Positions 33,729 to 44,604 of a stretch of DNA of 64,000 bases are shown one piece after another. The first letter of the stretch is position 1, and every line of letters starts with the position of its first letter. The notes under the pieces were generated by a model. It ran no database searches, was not told the origin of the DNA, and was given only the letters and a program-made list of their open reading frames with translations. Source of the stretch: Mesorhabditis belari. Lineage: Eukaryota > Nematoda > Chromadorea > Rhabditida > Rhabditidae. Location of the stretch: positions 8,921,501 through 8,985,500 of the forward strand of contig CAUEEP010000743.1 in the NCBI GenBank assembly GCA_958450365.1, in the 5' to 3' direction. Position numbers and translations under genes: made by a program.

Positions 33729-34454
33729 CCAGGAACTTTCGAGATCGTGCCAGCAATAAAAGCTAATTATTTTTTGAGCTCTCAGATTTGTTATCGCATT
33801 CAATTGATTGCGGAAATTTATAAACTTTCAAAGTCTTGTTTTTCCTCAAAGTGATATAGGTACCGAGATGTTTCTAATTGAATGATTCAGTCAGTTTTGC
33901 CCATAAACTCATTCAAAATCTGCCCTACGTTGCAGGGAACACAAAGATCAAAGTCAGAATTTTCAAAATTTTCGTTTTTCATTTTTTTCAGTTTCTGAAG
34001 GTGTATTTCCGTTCCCATTTCTCCAAACTTTCAACAAAACAGTCGACGAAAAGACGAAAGAAGAGAGTTTAATTTTAATTGAGTTATACCCAATCCATTA
34101 CGGTAGGGCGAAGCTTTTTCTCAAACGTTCTCAGTGTCTTTAACGCTAAACGAGCACAATTCTTTGACGAAATTTTAAAGGCCGCTGCAGACGCTACATT
34201 TTTTCGGTTTCTGGTCGTTGAATGTTATTCTGACGCTCCAGCACCCCCCAGGAATTTCTTGATTGACTCCAGATGGGACATGACCTCACGTTAGATCAAG
34301 TCTGAACTTTTCCGAAGCTATTCTAAATTCGTCCCAGCTACTAATCTGATTAGAAATCTCAATGGATCCAGTTAAATTTTGATTCTAACTATAAGTTTAA
34401 AAATTATAAAAGCCAGGAAAAAACAAAAATCCCAAAAAATTTAAGCAATGAATT
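33729..34454. other. Ambiguous stretch, weak coding signals
   Basis: Acceptor-like TTTTTTCAG at 33990 precedes a short basic frame. A second frame at 34079-34294 includes FFDEILKAAADATFFRFLVV. Neither can be joined to neighbours, so I treat both as unproven. Confidence 0.25.
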
Positions 34455-34456
34455 GG

Positions 34457-34487
<31 letters not shown>

Positions 34488-34565
34488 GACAACAGACGGA
34501 GACCAAACCAGACAGATGTGAGACCCCAGGCAGACAGGTAAACAGACAGGCAGACAGACTAGAGA
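34455..34565. repeat. (GACA)n microsatellite and degenerate continuation
   Basis: Eight GACA units at 34457-34488, then degenerate CAGACAG/GGCAGACAG to 34565. Confidence 0.85.
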
Positions 34566-34949
34566 CAGGCGACGACCATTGACGACAGATGGTAAATTCA
34601 AGTCTTAGCTCATATATTAATTGAGTGCGCTTTTATTTTGTTTTTTTAGTGCGGAAATTGAGCCTTTGTCCCCCGAGTTCAACCAGAAGTAAATATTTGA
34701 ACACTTCCTCGGAGAAAATACCGGAAGAAATAGAAGAAAAAGAGAAACGAAGACCAATTCGATACCTGATTGTCAATTTCCTTCCCTTTCGCCCAATGAA
34801 AGAAGGAACAGATCCAAAGTCCTTAGGGGATTTATTTGGTCATCAAATTACTTTTGTACTCTCTACCCTTTTCTCCTTCATTCCAGTTTTTCCTCTTTTT
34901 TTTTGTTGCAACGTCAAATTGAATTTGGCTTTGGTGGACAATATGTATT

Positions 34950-35310
34950 TTATCCGATTCAAATTAAATCTAAATCGGACGTCATTTAGATTGAACTTAT
35001 CGCGGACAGTCCGATTTCAGGTGCAGATCTTACCAGGCAGTCAGGTTAGATTACAGTCGACCTATCAGACGTCAGTTTCCGATCTGAGTCTTTATCAGAC
35101 GATCAGTTTTAAGTGCAGTCCTGTATCAGACATCCGATTTAGGCTACAGTCTATATCGAGACAGTTCGATTGATTAAATCCCAAATCTTTTATAATTAAA
35201 CAATAATAACACATGGCTTTTGTAATATATTTTCTTAAGCGTTTTCTGTAGTTTATATAGACCTTAATCTAAATCGGACGGAAATCTAAATCAAACACAA
35301 CATATAAATT
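34950..35310. repeat. Degenerate copy of the CGGACGTCCG fold-back element
   Basis: Pieces AAATCTAAATCGGACGTC, GAACTTATCGCGGAC and TAAGCGTTTTCTGTAGTTT match the palindrome at 10255-10817, with many substitutions and one arm reduced. The ends ATCTAAATCAAACACAACAT correspond to the right terminus. Confidence 0.7.
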
Positions 35311-35644
35311 GTCAAGATTTCTACAGATCACTACAAAGGCACATGAGAAATGTTAAAGTTTTGAATCTTTATCACATATCAATGTATTCAAAACATTTCC
35401 CTCAGTTTTTCTATCTAACCCTTTTTCCCCAGTCAAATCGATTTCACGAGTTCCCCAGAAGCAAAAACATTCACGTAGCAGAGTGACGATCACAATCAAA
35501 GTGTGCATTTTTGGTCAAAAAAAATAAGCTTGCACCCAATGCTTTTCAGTGGGTTGTAGTTTATTGAAATCCTGTTTGAGATAATTTTTTTGCTGATTTA
35601 GTGTCTTTAGGAGTTTCAGTCTCTGTTCGGCGTCGTGTAGTACA

Positions 35645-36133
35645 GTAAAAGGTGGAATCTTTCTGGTTTGCCCCCACAATTCCAGGACAGTCCACCCCCT
35701 CTATGAATAAATAGTGGGAGGAATGAGTGATACATCTAGAATGGGAGGGGGGCAGGCGGCTGATCATTCCCCTCCCTGCTTTCTGTTCTGCCCTCCACGT
35801 GGGTGACCAATTGATAGTATCATTTCGTTTCCCCACCACGCAGTCAGGGGGGCAAAAGTGGAACCAACGGGCGTTCCTTGGACCTTTTCCATTTTCGCTC
35901 CCCATCTCTGGGCTTTCCATTTCTGTTCCCCATCGTGAAATTTTGTGGGGGGCAGAATGATAGTATCATTCTCCCCGATGATTAGTTGTAGTCACAATTT
36001 TTTAGATGTAGATGTAGATGGTAAAAGCGTTCGTTATATTTTGACGTCCTGTGGGAGGCAAATGTCAGGAAACAAAATGGGGGGCAAATCTGGAATATTC
36101 AAGCCGGGGGCAAATAGTCGTTGTCCCTAAAGG
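35645..36133. repeat. G/C-rich repeat of GGGGGCAAA / GGGGGGCAGA blocks
   Basis: Locally GC-rich with repeated GGGGGGCA motifs (35745, 35848, 35950, 36080) and a paired TTGATAGTATCATTTC / ATGATAGTATCATTCT. Open frames on both strands (35561-35920, 35727-35960) arise from low stop density in GC-rich DNA. Probably an old transposon; family unknown. Confidence 0.4.
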
Positions 36134-36299
36134 CCACCTTCTAAAAAGTGCATTCTGGGAAAGCTACCGTATTTCCGTAAAATGTAAGTCGTAATCAATG
36201 CCAAATGTAATTTGTTCAAAATTCGGGCTACTGGCTTTAAGAAATTATTCAGGTCCCTAGCGAGGGCTCGATTTTGCTTCTACCCATTATAAGTAATGC

Positions 36300-36402
36300 T
36301 CAGCGAGCGCGGAAATGAAAGACCGGTTCAGGCAGGGGTTAGTGTTCTTGCAACAGAGGGTAACCCCTCGAGGGTTCGAACCCCACCATTTTCATTTGGC
36401 TT
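36300..36402 (+). repeat. tRNA-derived SINE-like fragment
   Basis: GGTAACCCCTCGAGGGTTCG with AACCCC forms a tRNA-like variable arm and T arm containing a good B box (GGTTCGAACCC). The D arm is degenerate and no acceptor stem pairs, so it is not a functional tRNA. Confidence 0.4.
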
Positions 36403-36409
36403 TTAGCTT

Positions 36410-37025
36410 TTTTGTTTCTGATTAGATTCTTGAAGCGATTAGTTGAGGCTTCGAAGACGGCCGTAACCTAAAACATAGGTGGTTACAGTTTGCTTTCATC
36501 ACTGATCACTTTTTAAATAGAAACAAGTAAAAGCTATAAGTCTATGAACAGAAATTACCGAAAAAAGTAGACTTTATCTCTCTCTTTGTTTTCTCATTCA
36601 ATCAAAATCATTATCATCATTAATTAAGTGCGTAAACAGTTGAAAGACAGTTCTTTTTGTTGTTTTTGTCTCCAATCTATCACATGTGAATCTCACAATC
36701 AAAATAGATCTTCGAAATCATTATTTATTTTGCGAATTAGACTTTATCGTTTAAATTTTTCTCTTTTTTTTTCAAAAGAGATTTTTCGATACCAGAACTT
36801 TTCCGTTTTGCGAGAATTTCAAAAAGCTTTGATATAATGTGATCAATCTGCTCTCTATCATAGTTTTTCTCTATCGTTTGCTACTCTATCGTTTATTTCT
36901 CTATCGTCTGCCGCCCTATCGTCTGCGTCTAGTTCGGTTTTCTTTTTTAACTTTACAGGATGAAAGAAGAAGGCAGCTTTTGACACCATGAAAGATACCA
37001 TGTATCAACGCATTGACAAAAAGCT
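36410..37025. other. Gene-free stretch
   Basis: AT-rich; CTCTATCGT(C/T)TG repeats at 36853-36925. No exon seen. Confidence 0.4.
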
Positions 37026-37183
37026 GAACAAAACGGATTTCAAATTCTAAAAAATGGTTACATCAAGGTTTCAGTGTCTAACAAATCCCCACAAACAACT
37101 TTTCGCATGCTACACGATCCCGAGCAAATAGGGATTTTATTATTTTAATTTTATTCGAATTTGAAATCCGTTTTGTTCCCCAT
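37022..37183. repeat. Short inverted repeat
   Basis: GAACAAAACGGATTTCAAATTC (37031 on) is matched inverted by GAATTTGAAATCCGTTTTGTTC ending near 37180. Confidence 0.75.
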
Positions 37184-37229
37184 AACTTTAATCATAATAT
37201 ATACAGATTACTTTGATGTCGTCAAAACC

Positions 37230-37760
37230 CTGTATACGCATTAAGTATTGTAAAGTATTGTAAAGTATTATGAAGTATTACGGTGTGTATTGTGTGTATT
37301 GTATTGTACGGTGTGTACGGTATTACATGATATGTGTATTGTATTGTACGGTATTGTATTGTATTGTATTGTATTGTATTGTATTGTATAAACATTGTAT
37401 TGTATAGTATTGTATTGTATAGTATTGTATTGTATAGTATTGTATAGTATTATGTGTATAGTATTTATAGTATTTATGTGTATAGTATTAGCTATAGTAT
37501 TATATAGTATTGTATTATATTATGTGTATTATGTATTGTATTGTATTGTATTGTATTGTATTGTATTTTGTATTGTATTGTATTGTATTGTATTGTACAT
37601 TGTTGTGTATTGTATTGTATTGTATTGTATTGTATGTGTATTGTATAGTGTTCTTGTGTATAGTATTGTATAGTATTGTATAGTATTGTATAGTATTGTA
37701 TTGTATTGTATTGTATAGTATTTTATAGTATTTTTATAGTATTTTATAGTATTTTAAAGG
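37230..37760. repeat. (TGTAT)n pentanucleotide microsatellite
   Basis: Over 500 bases of TATTG, TATAG and derived units. The apparent protein (Tyr-Cys-Ile-Val-Leu repeated) is a by-product of the pentamer and not a gene. Confidence 0.95.
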
Positions 37761-38010
37761 TCCATTTTTTAGGTCCCTTTCTCAGCTAGGTGTACAGCGC
37801 GATGTTTGACCACTTCAACGGACTTCACTTTTTCAGGATTTTGCTACACGATAATAGAACTTTAAAAGCTCTATCTTTTCTTTTAAAAAGCCTCTGAAAG
37901 AAGTAGACATTGAGAAGTAATCAAATCTCGTTTTCTTTCTATTGTACATCGAATTGACAAACAGGCTCGAAAATGAAGACCCCTATCGTAAGGTTATTGG
38001 ACAGTTTATT

Positions 38011-38240
38011 GGATTTGATACGCGCCCACCCCTTTCACTACCATTGTCAATCTAACTTTAGGTTCAAATTTCTTGGTGTTGGGTTGTCGAATTTAGATAT
38101 TCTTGACATCATTGGATGCGCCAGGTCTTTCTCTGTCGATTGGTACAAAAACCTATTGTAATTGAACACCCAACACCAAGGATTTGAGCTCGAGGTTAGA
38201 TTGACAATTACAAGAAAGGCAGGGCGTGTATTAAATGTCT
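38011..38240. repeat. Fold-back element, copy 2
   Basis: Arms TTTGATACGCGCCCACCCC...CAATCTAACTTTAGG and their complement; the loop keeps TCTTTCTCTGTCGATTGGTA, nearly identical to the copy at 14277-14510. Confidence 0.75.
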
Positions 38241-38684
38241 CAAAATCCTTGACTTATTACTTTCTAAGCAGCTAAGTTATTATAAAAAATCTACTAGTTT
38301 TCATTCGATAAATCTAATTTCTTATCAATTGATTATATTAAAATTCGGCTGAGTCAGAGTTCCTAGACTATCTAGGATTTCTGTTTTTCATTTTGATTTG
38401 ATTGACGAATGAACAACAAATGAACTTAGAGATTTCAGATTTTAACCCGTTTTCCCCCTTTTATAACAATGAGCATTGACAAGCAAAGGTAAACAAATAT
38501 CTATGCAAATTTCATATATATCAAATTTTTAGACTAGATTTGGACACTCGAAACCCCCTGGATGGCGATTTACATTGCTGTCCGGATTCTTGATGATCAC
38601 TGCTTTATATTTGATATACTCAGTAGTTGACACTTCAGATTTACAAAAATTTTGATTTTTAAGTAGTAAGAATCAACTGTGTTT
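38241..38684. other. Gene-free stretch
   Basis: AT-rich; no exon, no strong repeat seen. Confidence 0.35.
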
Positions 38685-39063
38685 TTTTTCTAGTAATTAA
38701 GTTGAACATTAACAAAGATTTTTATTTTAGGCTCTACAAGCTTTTAGTTTTTAGCTAATAGTTTTTAGTTAATGGTTACTTAGTTAATAGTTCTTAGCTA
38801 GTAGTTTTTAGCTAGTAGTTTTTAGTTAATAGTTCTTAGTTAATAGTTCTTAGCTAATAGTTTTTCGCTAATATACAATAAGAATAAGCTATCTATCGAA
38901 AAGTTACTTTGATTAAAGCAAAAAAAAAGACTTTCAACTTCGCCTTCGGAGTTTCTGTTCATTTAAACAGGATGAATTGCTGTCCAATATCAATTTTACG
39001 AGAAATGTATTTAGTTTTTAGCCAACTAGTTTGTTTTGTCGCTCTGTATCCACACTATTTCTA
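38685..39063. repeat. Dispersed segment, copy 2 (paired with 18888-19766)
   Basis: Same order as copy 1: TCTAGTAATTAAGTT head, TAGTTTTTAGCTAA tandem units, TTTCAACTTCGCCTT and TTTTAGCCAACTAGTTTGTT tail, then a mariner. No LINE insertion is present here. Confidence 0.7.
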
Positions 39064-39867
39064 TTGGGTTGGTGAATTGAAAACTATGGCTATTGTCATA
39101 TGATGCTGGTTTGGGCACTTTCTCTCAAAAGAAACCCCTATTGGTGTCAAATGGAAAAGTATGAAGAATCAAAAATCAAAGCTTATATCCAAATTTTCTC
39201 AGAACGATTCCAAAACTGGTTTTGCTGAAAATGCGAAATTTACGAATTTTCACAAAACTTGCATTTTAAGCACAAACTACCAAAAGTATATCTTTTGGAA
39301 ATTTGGCTATAAGCCTCATTTTTTTGATTCTCCTACAACTTTTCTATTGACACCAAATGGGTTTTCCTTTTTTTGAGGAAAGTCCTTTCAAGCAATCCTC
39401 ATCTCCAGTCCTCCATTTTTGAGTCTCACACTTGTCTCACACACATTTGGGAAGGTAGAACCCCTGAAGAAGAATAGGGCCTGCAAGTCAAAAATCGTTC
39501 TCATCCACGACAACGCCCTCATGTTGCAAAACTGACTCGCTCTAAAATAAATAGCCTTGTTTGGGAACTTTTGGCGCATTCCCCACTACAGTCCGGACCT
39601 CTTGTTCTTTTGATTACTATTTATTCCGGATCATGAGTAATGAGCTTGCGGGAGAACACTTCGATTCGGAAGAAGTAGTCCGAAATTAACTTTGAAAGTT
39701 TTTTCGATTCAAAACCAAAATTCTTTTACGGAAGAGAATCCGCAAAATTGCCTGTAAAATGGTCAATTAAGTCATCAATAATAATGGAATTATTTCGAAT
39801 GAATTGATGATTTTATGCTGAATAAATCTTAGTTCAAAGTCCGGCAGTTTTCAATTCACTAATCCAA
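39064..39867 (+). mobile_element. Mariner deletion derivative (804 bases) with transposase remnant
   Basis: Flanked by TA, with ends TTGGGTTGGTGAATTGAAAA and TTTTCAATTCACTAATCCAA. At 39485-39640 the plus strand still encodes KIVLIHDNALMLQN, then stops, then IPHYSPDLL; these are the second and third catalytic-region motifs of mariner transposases. The N-terminal half is missing. Confidence 0.75.
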
Positions 39868-40811
39868 TATATTCTTTTTATCTATTTATAAGAATAATGA
39901 ATGATTAGAATAAATTTTTCTTAATCTCAAGGTGCTCAAATGTCTGTTTGCTCCATGTCAACAATGCCTTATTTAATGATGGCCTACAAAAAGGCTACTG
40001 TCGAGACATTGGGCTATGTAATATCTGCTGGGGTTTTGGAGTAATGATTGTAAGTCGAAAATCAAATTTCCTAACTTAATAAGATTGATTTTTTTTTATC
40101 TTATGATTCCATTTTGATTTTTTTTTTTCTTTTAAGAAGCCCTCTTTTCGGGTTTTGGCAACAAGAAACCAAACTCGACAAGGCAACCAGTGATGTGTGG
40201 ATTCATTCTAGCTGCAATTGGTAACTAATTTTTGGAAAAGTACCCCTAAACTCTTTTAAGGAAATTTCCTCTATGCTTTTCTTTCTACCTATTATGGAGA
40301 AACGGTGCTGATCTTGGTGTTGTTAAGTCGATTTCTTGCTGGATTTGCCACAGGTAGGAATGCTAAAAATATAGTTGAAGATATCCTAACACTTCTCGTA
40401 ATACTTTTGTTGAAATTTTGTCATTTTAAGGAACAATTGGCGTCAGCTAAATTGCTTCATCGCTCTTTCCCGTACGCCGAGTGATCCGGAAAAAGCAACG
40501 GCGATCTCAAATGCTGATTTACTCTCGGATTAAGCATTGGACCAGTGATACAGGTGCTTTGACTAGTTCTCGCAAATCGGTTGTCAGCTTCTAGATCGCT
40601 TTTCTCCCGTTCGGCTCCGAGGAATGGAATTTCTCGTTTTTTCCCCTAAACATATACACCGCTTGTGCCTATTTCTTGGCTCTTCTCTGCCTGTTTTTCC
40701 TTTTTCTTCTAGTCATTTTTTTAAGGAAAACTATGTAGGGAATATATTCGGATGATGTGAAGAAATGTGGGTTTTAATGAAAATCAAAACAGAAAACATA
40801 AATTAAATAGA

Positions 40812-40976
40812 GTCATTTTCTCTCTATAACGGAGTTCTGGAAGCGACCCAAAAATGTTTCACTTCATGCCTGAGTGCGTTTCATCTAGCTTAGCATGCCG
40901 GGGCACCAAAAATTCTGTTCCGTTATATAGGAGTTTTCCACTATTAAGAGTTTCTTTATAGAGAGAGTCGACTGTA
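40812..40976. mobile_element. pogo-like MITE, third copy
   Basis: TTTCTCTCTATAACGGAGTT to TAGAGAGAGTCGACTG followed by TA. It shares the downstream ATAATATAATATAATAAATT with the copies near 27 kb, so the copied unit extends beyond the right end. Confidence 0.65.
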
Positions 40977-41034
40977 TGTGATAAATAATATAATATAATA
41001 AATTAAATATGGTTGTGAAGAGCCGGGTATCTTT

Positions 41035-41222
41035 TCTTTCTTCCTTTCTCGTTCCCCTTGTATTTCCTCTTTCTTCTCCTGCCGAACAGAGACCTGATAT
41101 ATCTGGATGATGAGTATACCCGGCTCTTCTCACCATCTCAACAAAAATAGTGGTTAAAGCATCTGCCCGAAAAGCAGGCAGCAGGGTTGAGGTTAGAGTT
41201 CGATTCCATCTACCGAAATTGT
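41035..41222 (+). repeat. tRNA-Ser-derived SINE-like element
   Basis: AGTGGTTAAAGCATCTGCCC (A-box region) and GAGTTCGATTCC (B box), with a paired stem TCTGC/GCAGG around CCGAAAA. The preceding 100 bases are bounded by AGCCGGGTAT and ATACCCGGCT in inverse orientation. The acceptor stem does not pair, so it is not a working tRNA. Confidence 0.45.
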
Positions 41223-41398
41223 TCTTTTCCATTCCTTGCCATTGCAGGGTTGGGTTTTTTCCTTTTTCTGATTCCAAAATCATTTCGAAAACTGATAGCT
41301 GACATAAATAAAACTCTTCCAGCTGACCCACATTTCTTGTGATTCCGAGACTTCGACCCAAAACCCGTGGCTCGTCTGTTTCTATTTGTCGTTCTCAC

Positions 41399-41672
41399 TT
41401 ACAATGGTCTCAACAACGATCGAAGGGTTTCTTTCAAAAATGAAATTGTTTTCTGAATGATTTTTGTGCAATGCAAACGCATCACTTTCTGGCGTATTCG
41501 GGTATTTTTCTCGACAATTGTCCATATTGCAAGAAAAGTGTCAAAAATGCCAAGGCACCAGAAAGGTGTTGCATTTGCGAGTACAAGTAATTGATCTGCA
41601 TCCAAGCTATGCAGCAAATGCAGCAAATTCCATTTCAGTTTGAGTGTTCCGATCACGGTGGCAATGTACGCA
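41399..41672 (-). CDS. Terminal exon of a serpentine-type receptor, probably a fragment
   Basis: After an acceptor (ATTATTCAG, minus strand) 90 codons run to TAA at 41399-41401. They contain two hydrophobic segments (AYIATVIGTLKLKW, TPFWCLGIFDTFLAIWTIVE) then a basic tail (KNTRIRQKVMRLHCTK). A last helix followed by a basic tail is typical of nematode seven-helix chemoreceptors. No partner exon was found upstream, where a minisatellite begins at 41735. It lies inside an intron-like gap of the broken MFS gene on the other strand. Confidence 0.4.
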
Positions 41673-41734
41673 CTGAATAATTGAATTCGATTTTGTACAA
41701 TGGAATCTTGCTTATGGCTGCGTGAGTTGACACT

Positions 41735-41955
41735 TGTTGATAACTTGTTGACAACTGCTTGTACTCCTCTCACTTGTTGATAACTGCTTGTCACTTGTCA
41801 CTTGATGTTGACAACTGCTTGTCGCCATCTCGATACGACAACTGCTTGTCACTTGTCACTTGTTGACAACTGCTTGTCACTTGTCACTTGTTGACAACTG
41901 CTTGTCCTTGTCACTTGTTGACAACTGCTTGTCACTTGTCACTTGTTGACACTGC
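41735..41955. repeat. CAACTGCTTGTCACTTGTTGA minisatellite
   Basis: Seven or more imperfect units of ACTTGTTGACAACTGCTTGTC, 20-30 bases each. Confidence 0.9.
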
Positions 41956-42603
41956 ACCAGAGCATATCATTTTCATGATTTCAGAAAATTAGTTTCACAT
42001 CGATGTTGGCTAAGTGTTTTGTTAGTAGAAACGTCACTATCAAATGTGTAAGTGGAAACAAGACTTTAGCTGTGACTTCAAAAACTTTTCAATTTACCGG
42101 AACTTAAGCTAACGAAAATTGATCTTTAACAGGTCAACTCCTTTTCTGTTTGTTCTTCATTTTACATATCCTTGAAATTTTATGAGGAAGAATTTGCCGA
42201 GACGATTGCTCGGTGAGGGAAATCCTATGCAAAAGTTTGATCAAGATTTTCCCAGCGAATGCCTTTCGAGAATCTCGAGCTTTTTGGCGGCTGTTCGAGG
42301 GTTTTATGAATGGTGTGAAGCGACTGCACCGATTCCGAAGGGATTTTACATTGCCACCTTCATTTGGGACTTGGGGTAAGTGAAGTCTTCGAATATCTTA
42401 CAAGCAGCTAGTTGGATAACTCAGCTGAATGACTTTGAGACTCAGCCCCAGATGGCAAAATGAATCCTTTCAGCTTTGATTGGTTAAATGTATTCAGATA
42501 GCTTTCCGCTTGTTGCCCGCTCCAATGAGTGCTTTATTTTCCGAAATTCTAGGACCACGAAAACAGGTTTTGGTCTTTCAATTTGCTTTTTCGAGGTAAT
42601 CTA

Positions 42604-42835
42604 CAGTACTGGACAATGAAATATGATAGTTGAAAACGATCAGTCACTTTCAGCGCGTCTGTAACCCCCTTGTCTTTGAGTCTAAACTATTAGTGTTCTA
42701 CATTTTCTGAAAGCTCTTTTCAAGGGCTACACAATGGTAATATTAATATTTAAAAATACGGTAAAACAAAGGGAGTTGCAAAAAGCGAAAGTGACGATCT
42801 TTTTTCAAATATGATATTTCATTGTCCAGTAGTGT
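42604..42835. mobile_element. Tc1-like MITE, copy 2
   Basis: 232 bases flanked by TA; ends CAGTACTGGACAATGAAATA and TATTTCATTGTCCAGTAGTG. Interior as at 22159-22389. It lies in an intron of the broken MFS gene. Confidence 0.85.
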
Positions 42836-43094
42836 AGCTTTAGTTTTTTGATCTGCTGAACTTTTTCGGAACTTTCTAGCTCTCAACAAAAAAGATTTAA
42901 AGAACTGTAATGAAAAAGAGATGGATTAGAAATAAATTACGATTCTTTACTCCATCAAATATCTTTTTAGGGTACAATGCAAGGGTTTTAGCTTCACTGG
43001 ATCAATTGCGGCACCATGTGCCCAATTATTATCACGTGAGTAAATTTGGCATCTAAAACATGGCAGTAACTAACAAATAAGGAAAGAATGTGTT

Positions 43095-44085
43095 TCAGAG
43101 CTTTATTCAAGTCATCCGGCTACCATATCATCATGTTGTATCATTTTATTCTTTGTGCAATCGGTGTTCTGTTAGTAGTCGTTTTCTACAAACATCTCAT
43201 TCCATTGAATGTAAATGGAAAACTGGAAGAACGGCTAGATATGTGTAATACTTTACGAGATTTTAAAAGAAAAATGAACATTTATTTTTCAAAAGAATAA
43301 ATCTCGAGAATCGCCTTTTTGAATTTTTTCTCATAGAAATCAACGCCGTAATCGTCTTGAAGAGAATTCACAAATCTTTAAGGAAAATGTTTTTTACAGT
43401 TTGAAGAGTTTAAATTTACATACGTTTGAATCCGTTGCTTCTTTCGTTGCTTCCGTTGCTTCTTCTTCTTCTTCTTTCGTTCCTTCCGTTGCTTCTTCTT
43501 CTTCTTCTTCTTCTTCTTCTTCTTCTTCTTCTTCTTCTTCTTTTCGTTCCTTCCGTTGCTTCTTCTTCTTCTTCTTCTTCTTCTTCTTCTTTCGTTGCTT
43601 CCGTTGCTTCTTCTCTCTTCTTCTTCGTTAAGCCTTCGTTGTTTCTTCTTCTTCTTCTTCTTCTTCTTCTTTCGTTCCTTCCGCTGCTTCTTCTTCTTCT
43701 TTCAAACATCTCATTCCATTGAATGTAAATGGAAAAACTGGAAGAACGGCTAGATATAAAAATGGACTTTTTACGAGATTTTAAATAGAAAAATTGAACA
43801 TTTAAGGAATAAGTCCAGAATGTCCTTCAGAGTTTTATTCAAAGTCATCCGGCTACCATATCACCATGTTGTATCATTTTATTCTTTTGTGCACCGGTGT
43901 TCTGTTAGTAATCGTTTATTTTTCTAAAGAATAAATCTCGAGTATTTTGTTTTTGAATTCTTTTTCATAGAAATCAAAGCCGTAAATTGTCTTGAAGAGA
44001 ATCTTCACAAATCTTTGGGAAAAATGTTTTTTTTAAAGAGTTTAAATTCACATACGTTTGAATCCGTTGCTTCTTTCGGGCATTC
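43095..44085. repeat. Tandem duplication of the last MFS exon region
   Basis: The terminal exon (AAGTCATCCGGCTACCATAT at about 43118) is repeated at 43840 as AAGTCATCCGGCTACCATAT but with frame-breaking changes. A middle fragment recurs at 43700-43790 (CTCATTCCATTGAATGTAAA). The 3' flank (AGAGTTTAAATTCACATACG) recurs at 44036. At least two duplication events are needed. Confidence 0.75.
43436..43705. repeat. (TTC)n microsatellite with CCGTTGCTTC spacers
   Basis: Long CTT/TTC runs interrupted by GTTGCTTCCGTTGC. Open frames of Ser, Leu or Arg on both strands come from the triplet repeat and are not genes. Confidence 0.95.
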
Positions 44086-44317
44086 ACAAATTGATGAACA
44101 CAAACATTTCTCTTCACTTCATAGGATCCATCGAGAAATGAGTGACAGAAGAATTTCCATAGAGATATCGAAAATCGAAAAAGATATTCAAAGAGCTTTT
44201 TCTGTCTGTGCTTTCACTTCCGCATCGAGGTGTGGTTTTTCAAATAACTTCTAGCTAGCACTTCGAGAATTTTATTTATTTGTGCGTTATGTTTTTAAAT
44301 TTTTCAAGAATCAGAAG

Positions 44318-44392
44318 TCATGGGCGGGAGTCGAACCCGGGTCATGTGGGGCTAGAGGTAAGAGCCCTCGCACTGCGCCATCCACTAGAGAG
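44318..44392 (-). repeat. tRNA-derived SINE-like element
   Basis: On the minus strand TGGCGCAGTGCGAGGGCTCT (A box) and CCCGGGTTCGACTCCCG (B box, good T arm). The anticodon region is not well paired and no 3' acceptor match is visible. Probably a SINE head. Confidence 0.5.
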
Positions 44393-44604
44393 TTGCTCAT
44401 CATTGTCTCCTCAACCGAACCAAAAGAGAGATCAGCGGGGTTCGACTCTCTCTATCATCTGCCAATTCTTTTCGCACTTACTCCTTTTTTCCTTGTATCA
44501 GTAATGTTTTTATTGTAAATCAAATAAATGAGTGTTTTCTATTAATATATTTAAAATTTAGAGGTCAAAACCCCTGATGAGGATAAGCGGTAAAACACTT
44601 TTTA

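Larger units (their letters stand above)
39932..43300 (+). pseudogene. Broken MFS transporter resembling MFSD8/CLN7
   Basis: Recognisable exons are about 39932-40049, 40137-40220, 40261-40353, 40431-40553, 40595-40734, 42133-42375, 42493-42540, 42972-43036 and 43099-43300. Matching pieces are MPYLMMAYKKATVETLGYVI, SPLFGFW, PVMCGFILAAIG, NFLYAFLSTYYGETVLILVL, LSRFLAGFATG and TLGLSIGPVIQ. Later pieces are GFYIATFIWDLG, FRLLPAPMSALFSEILGPRK and SSGYHIIMLYHFILCAIGVL. This order and the SEILGPRxQG motif fit the lysosomal CLN7-type major facilitator family. Frameshifts are visible near 40033 and 40185, a stop follows GTIGVS in the fourth exon, and the junction after WDLG runs into a stop. The central intron (about 1.4 kb) holds a MITE, a tRNA-like repeat and a receptor-like exon. 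Confidence 0.65.

Noticed and set aside
35561..35960. Opposing frames of 119 and 77 codons
   Set aside because: Locally GC-rich repeat with few stops; the two frames exclude each other and neither resembles a family.
37395..37673. 92-codon frame of Tyr/Cys/Ile/Val/Leu
   Set aside because: It is a pentanucleotide microsatellite read in one frame.
41735..41955. CRISPR-like array
   Set aside because: Units of 20-30 bases are contiguous and imperfect, without unique spacers; it is a eukaryotic minisatellite.
43401..43753. Long Ser-, Leu- and Arg/Glu-rich frames on both strands
   Set aside because: Triplet microsatellite (TTC)n stays open in all frames; no splice context.
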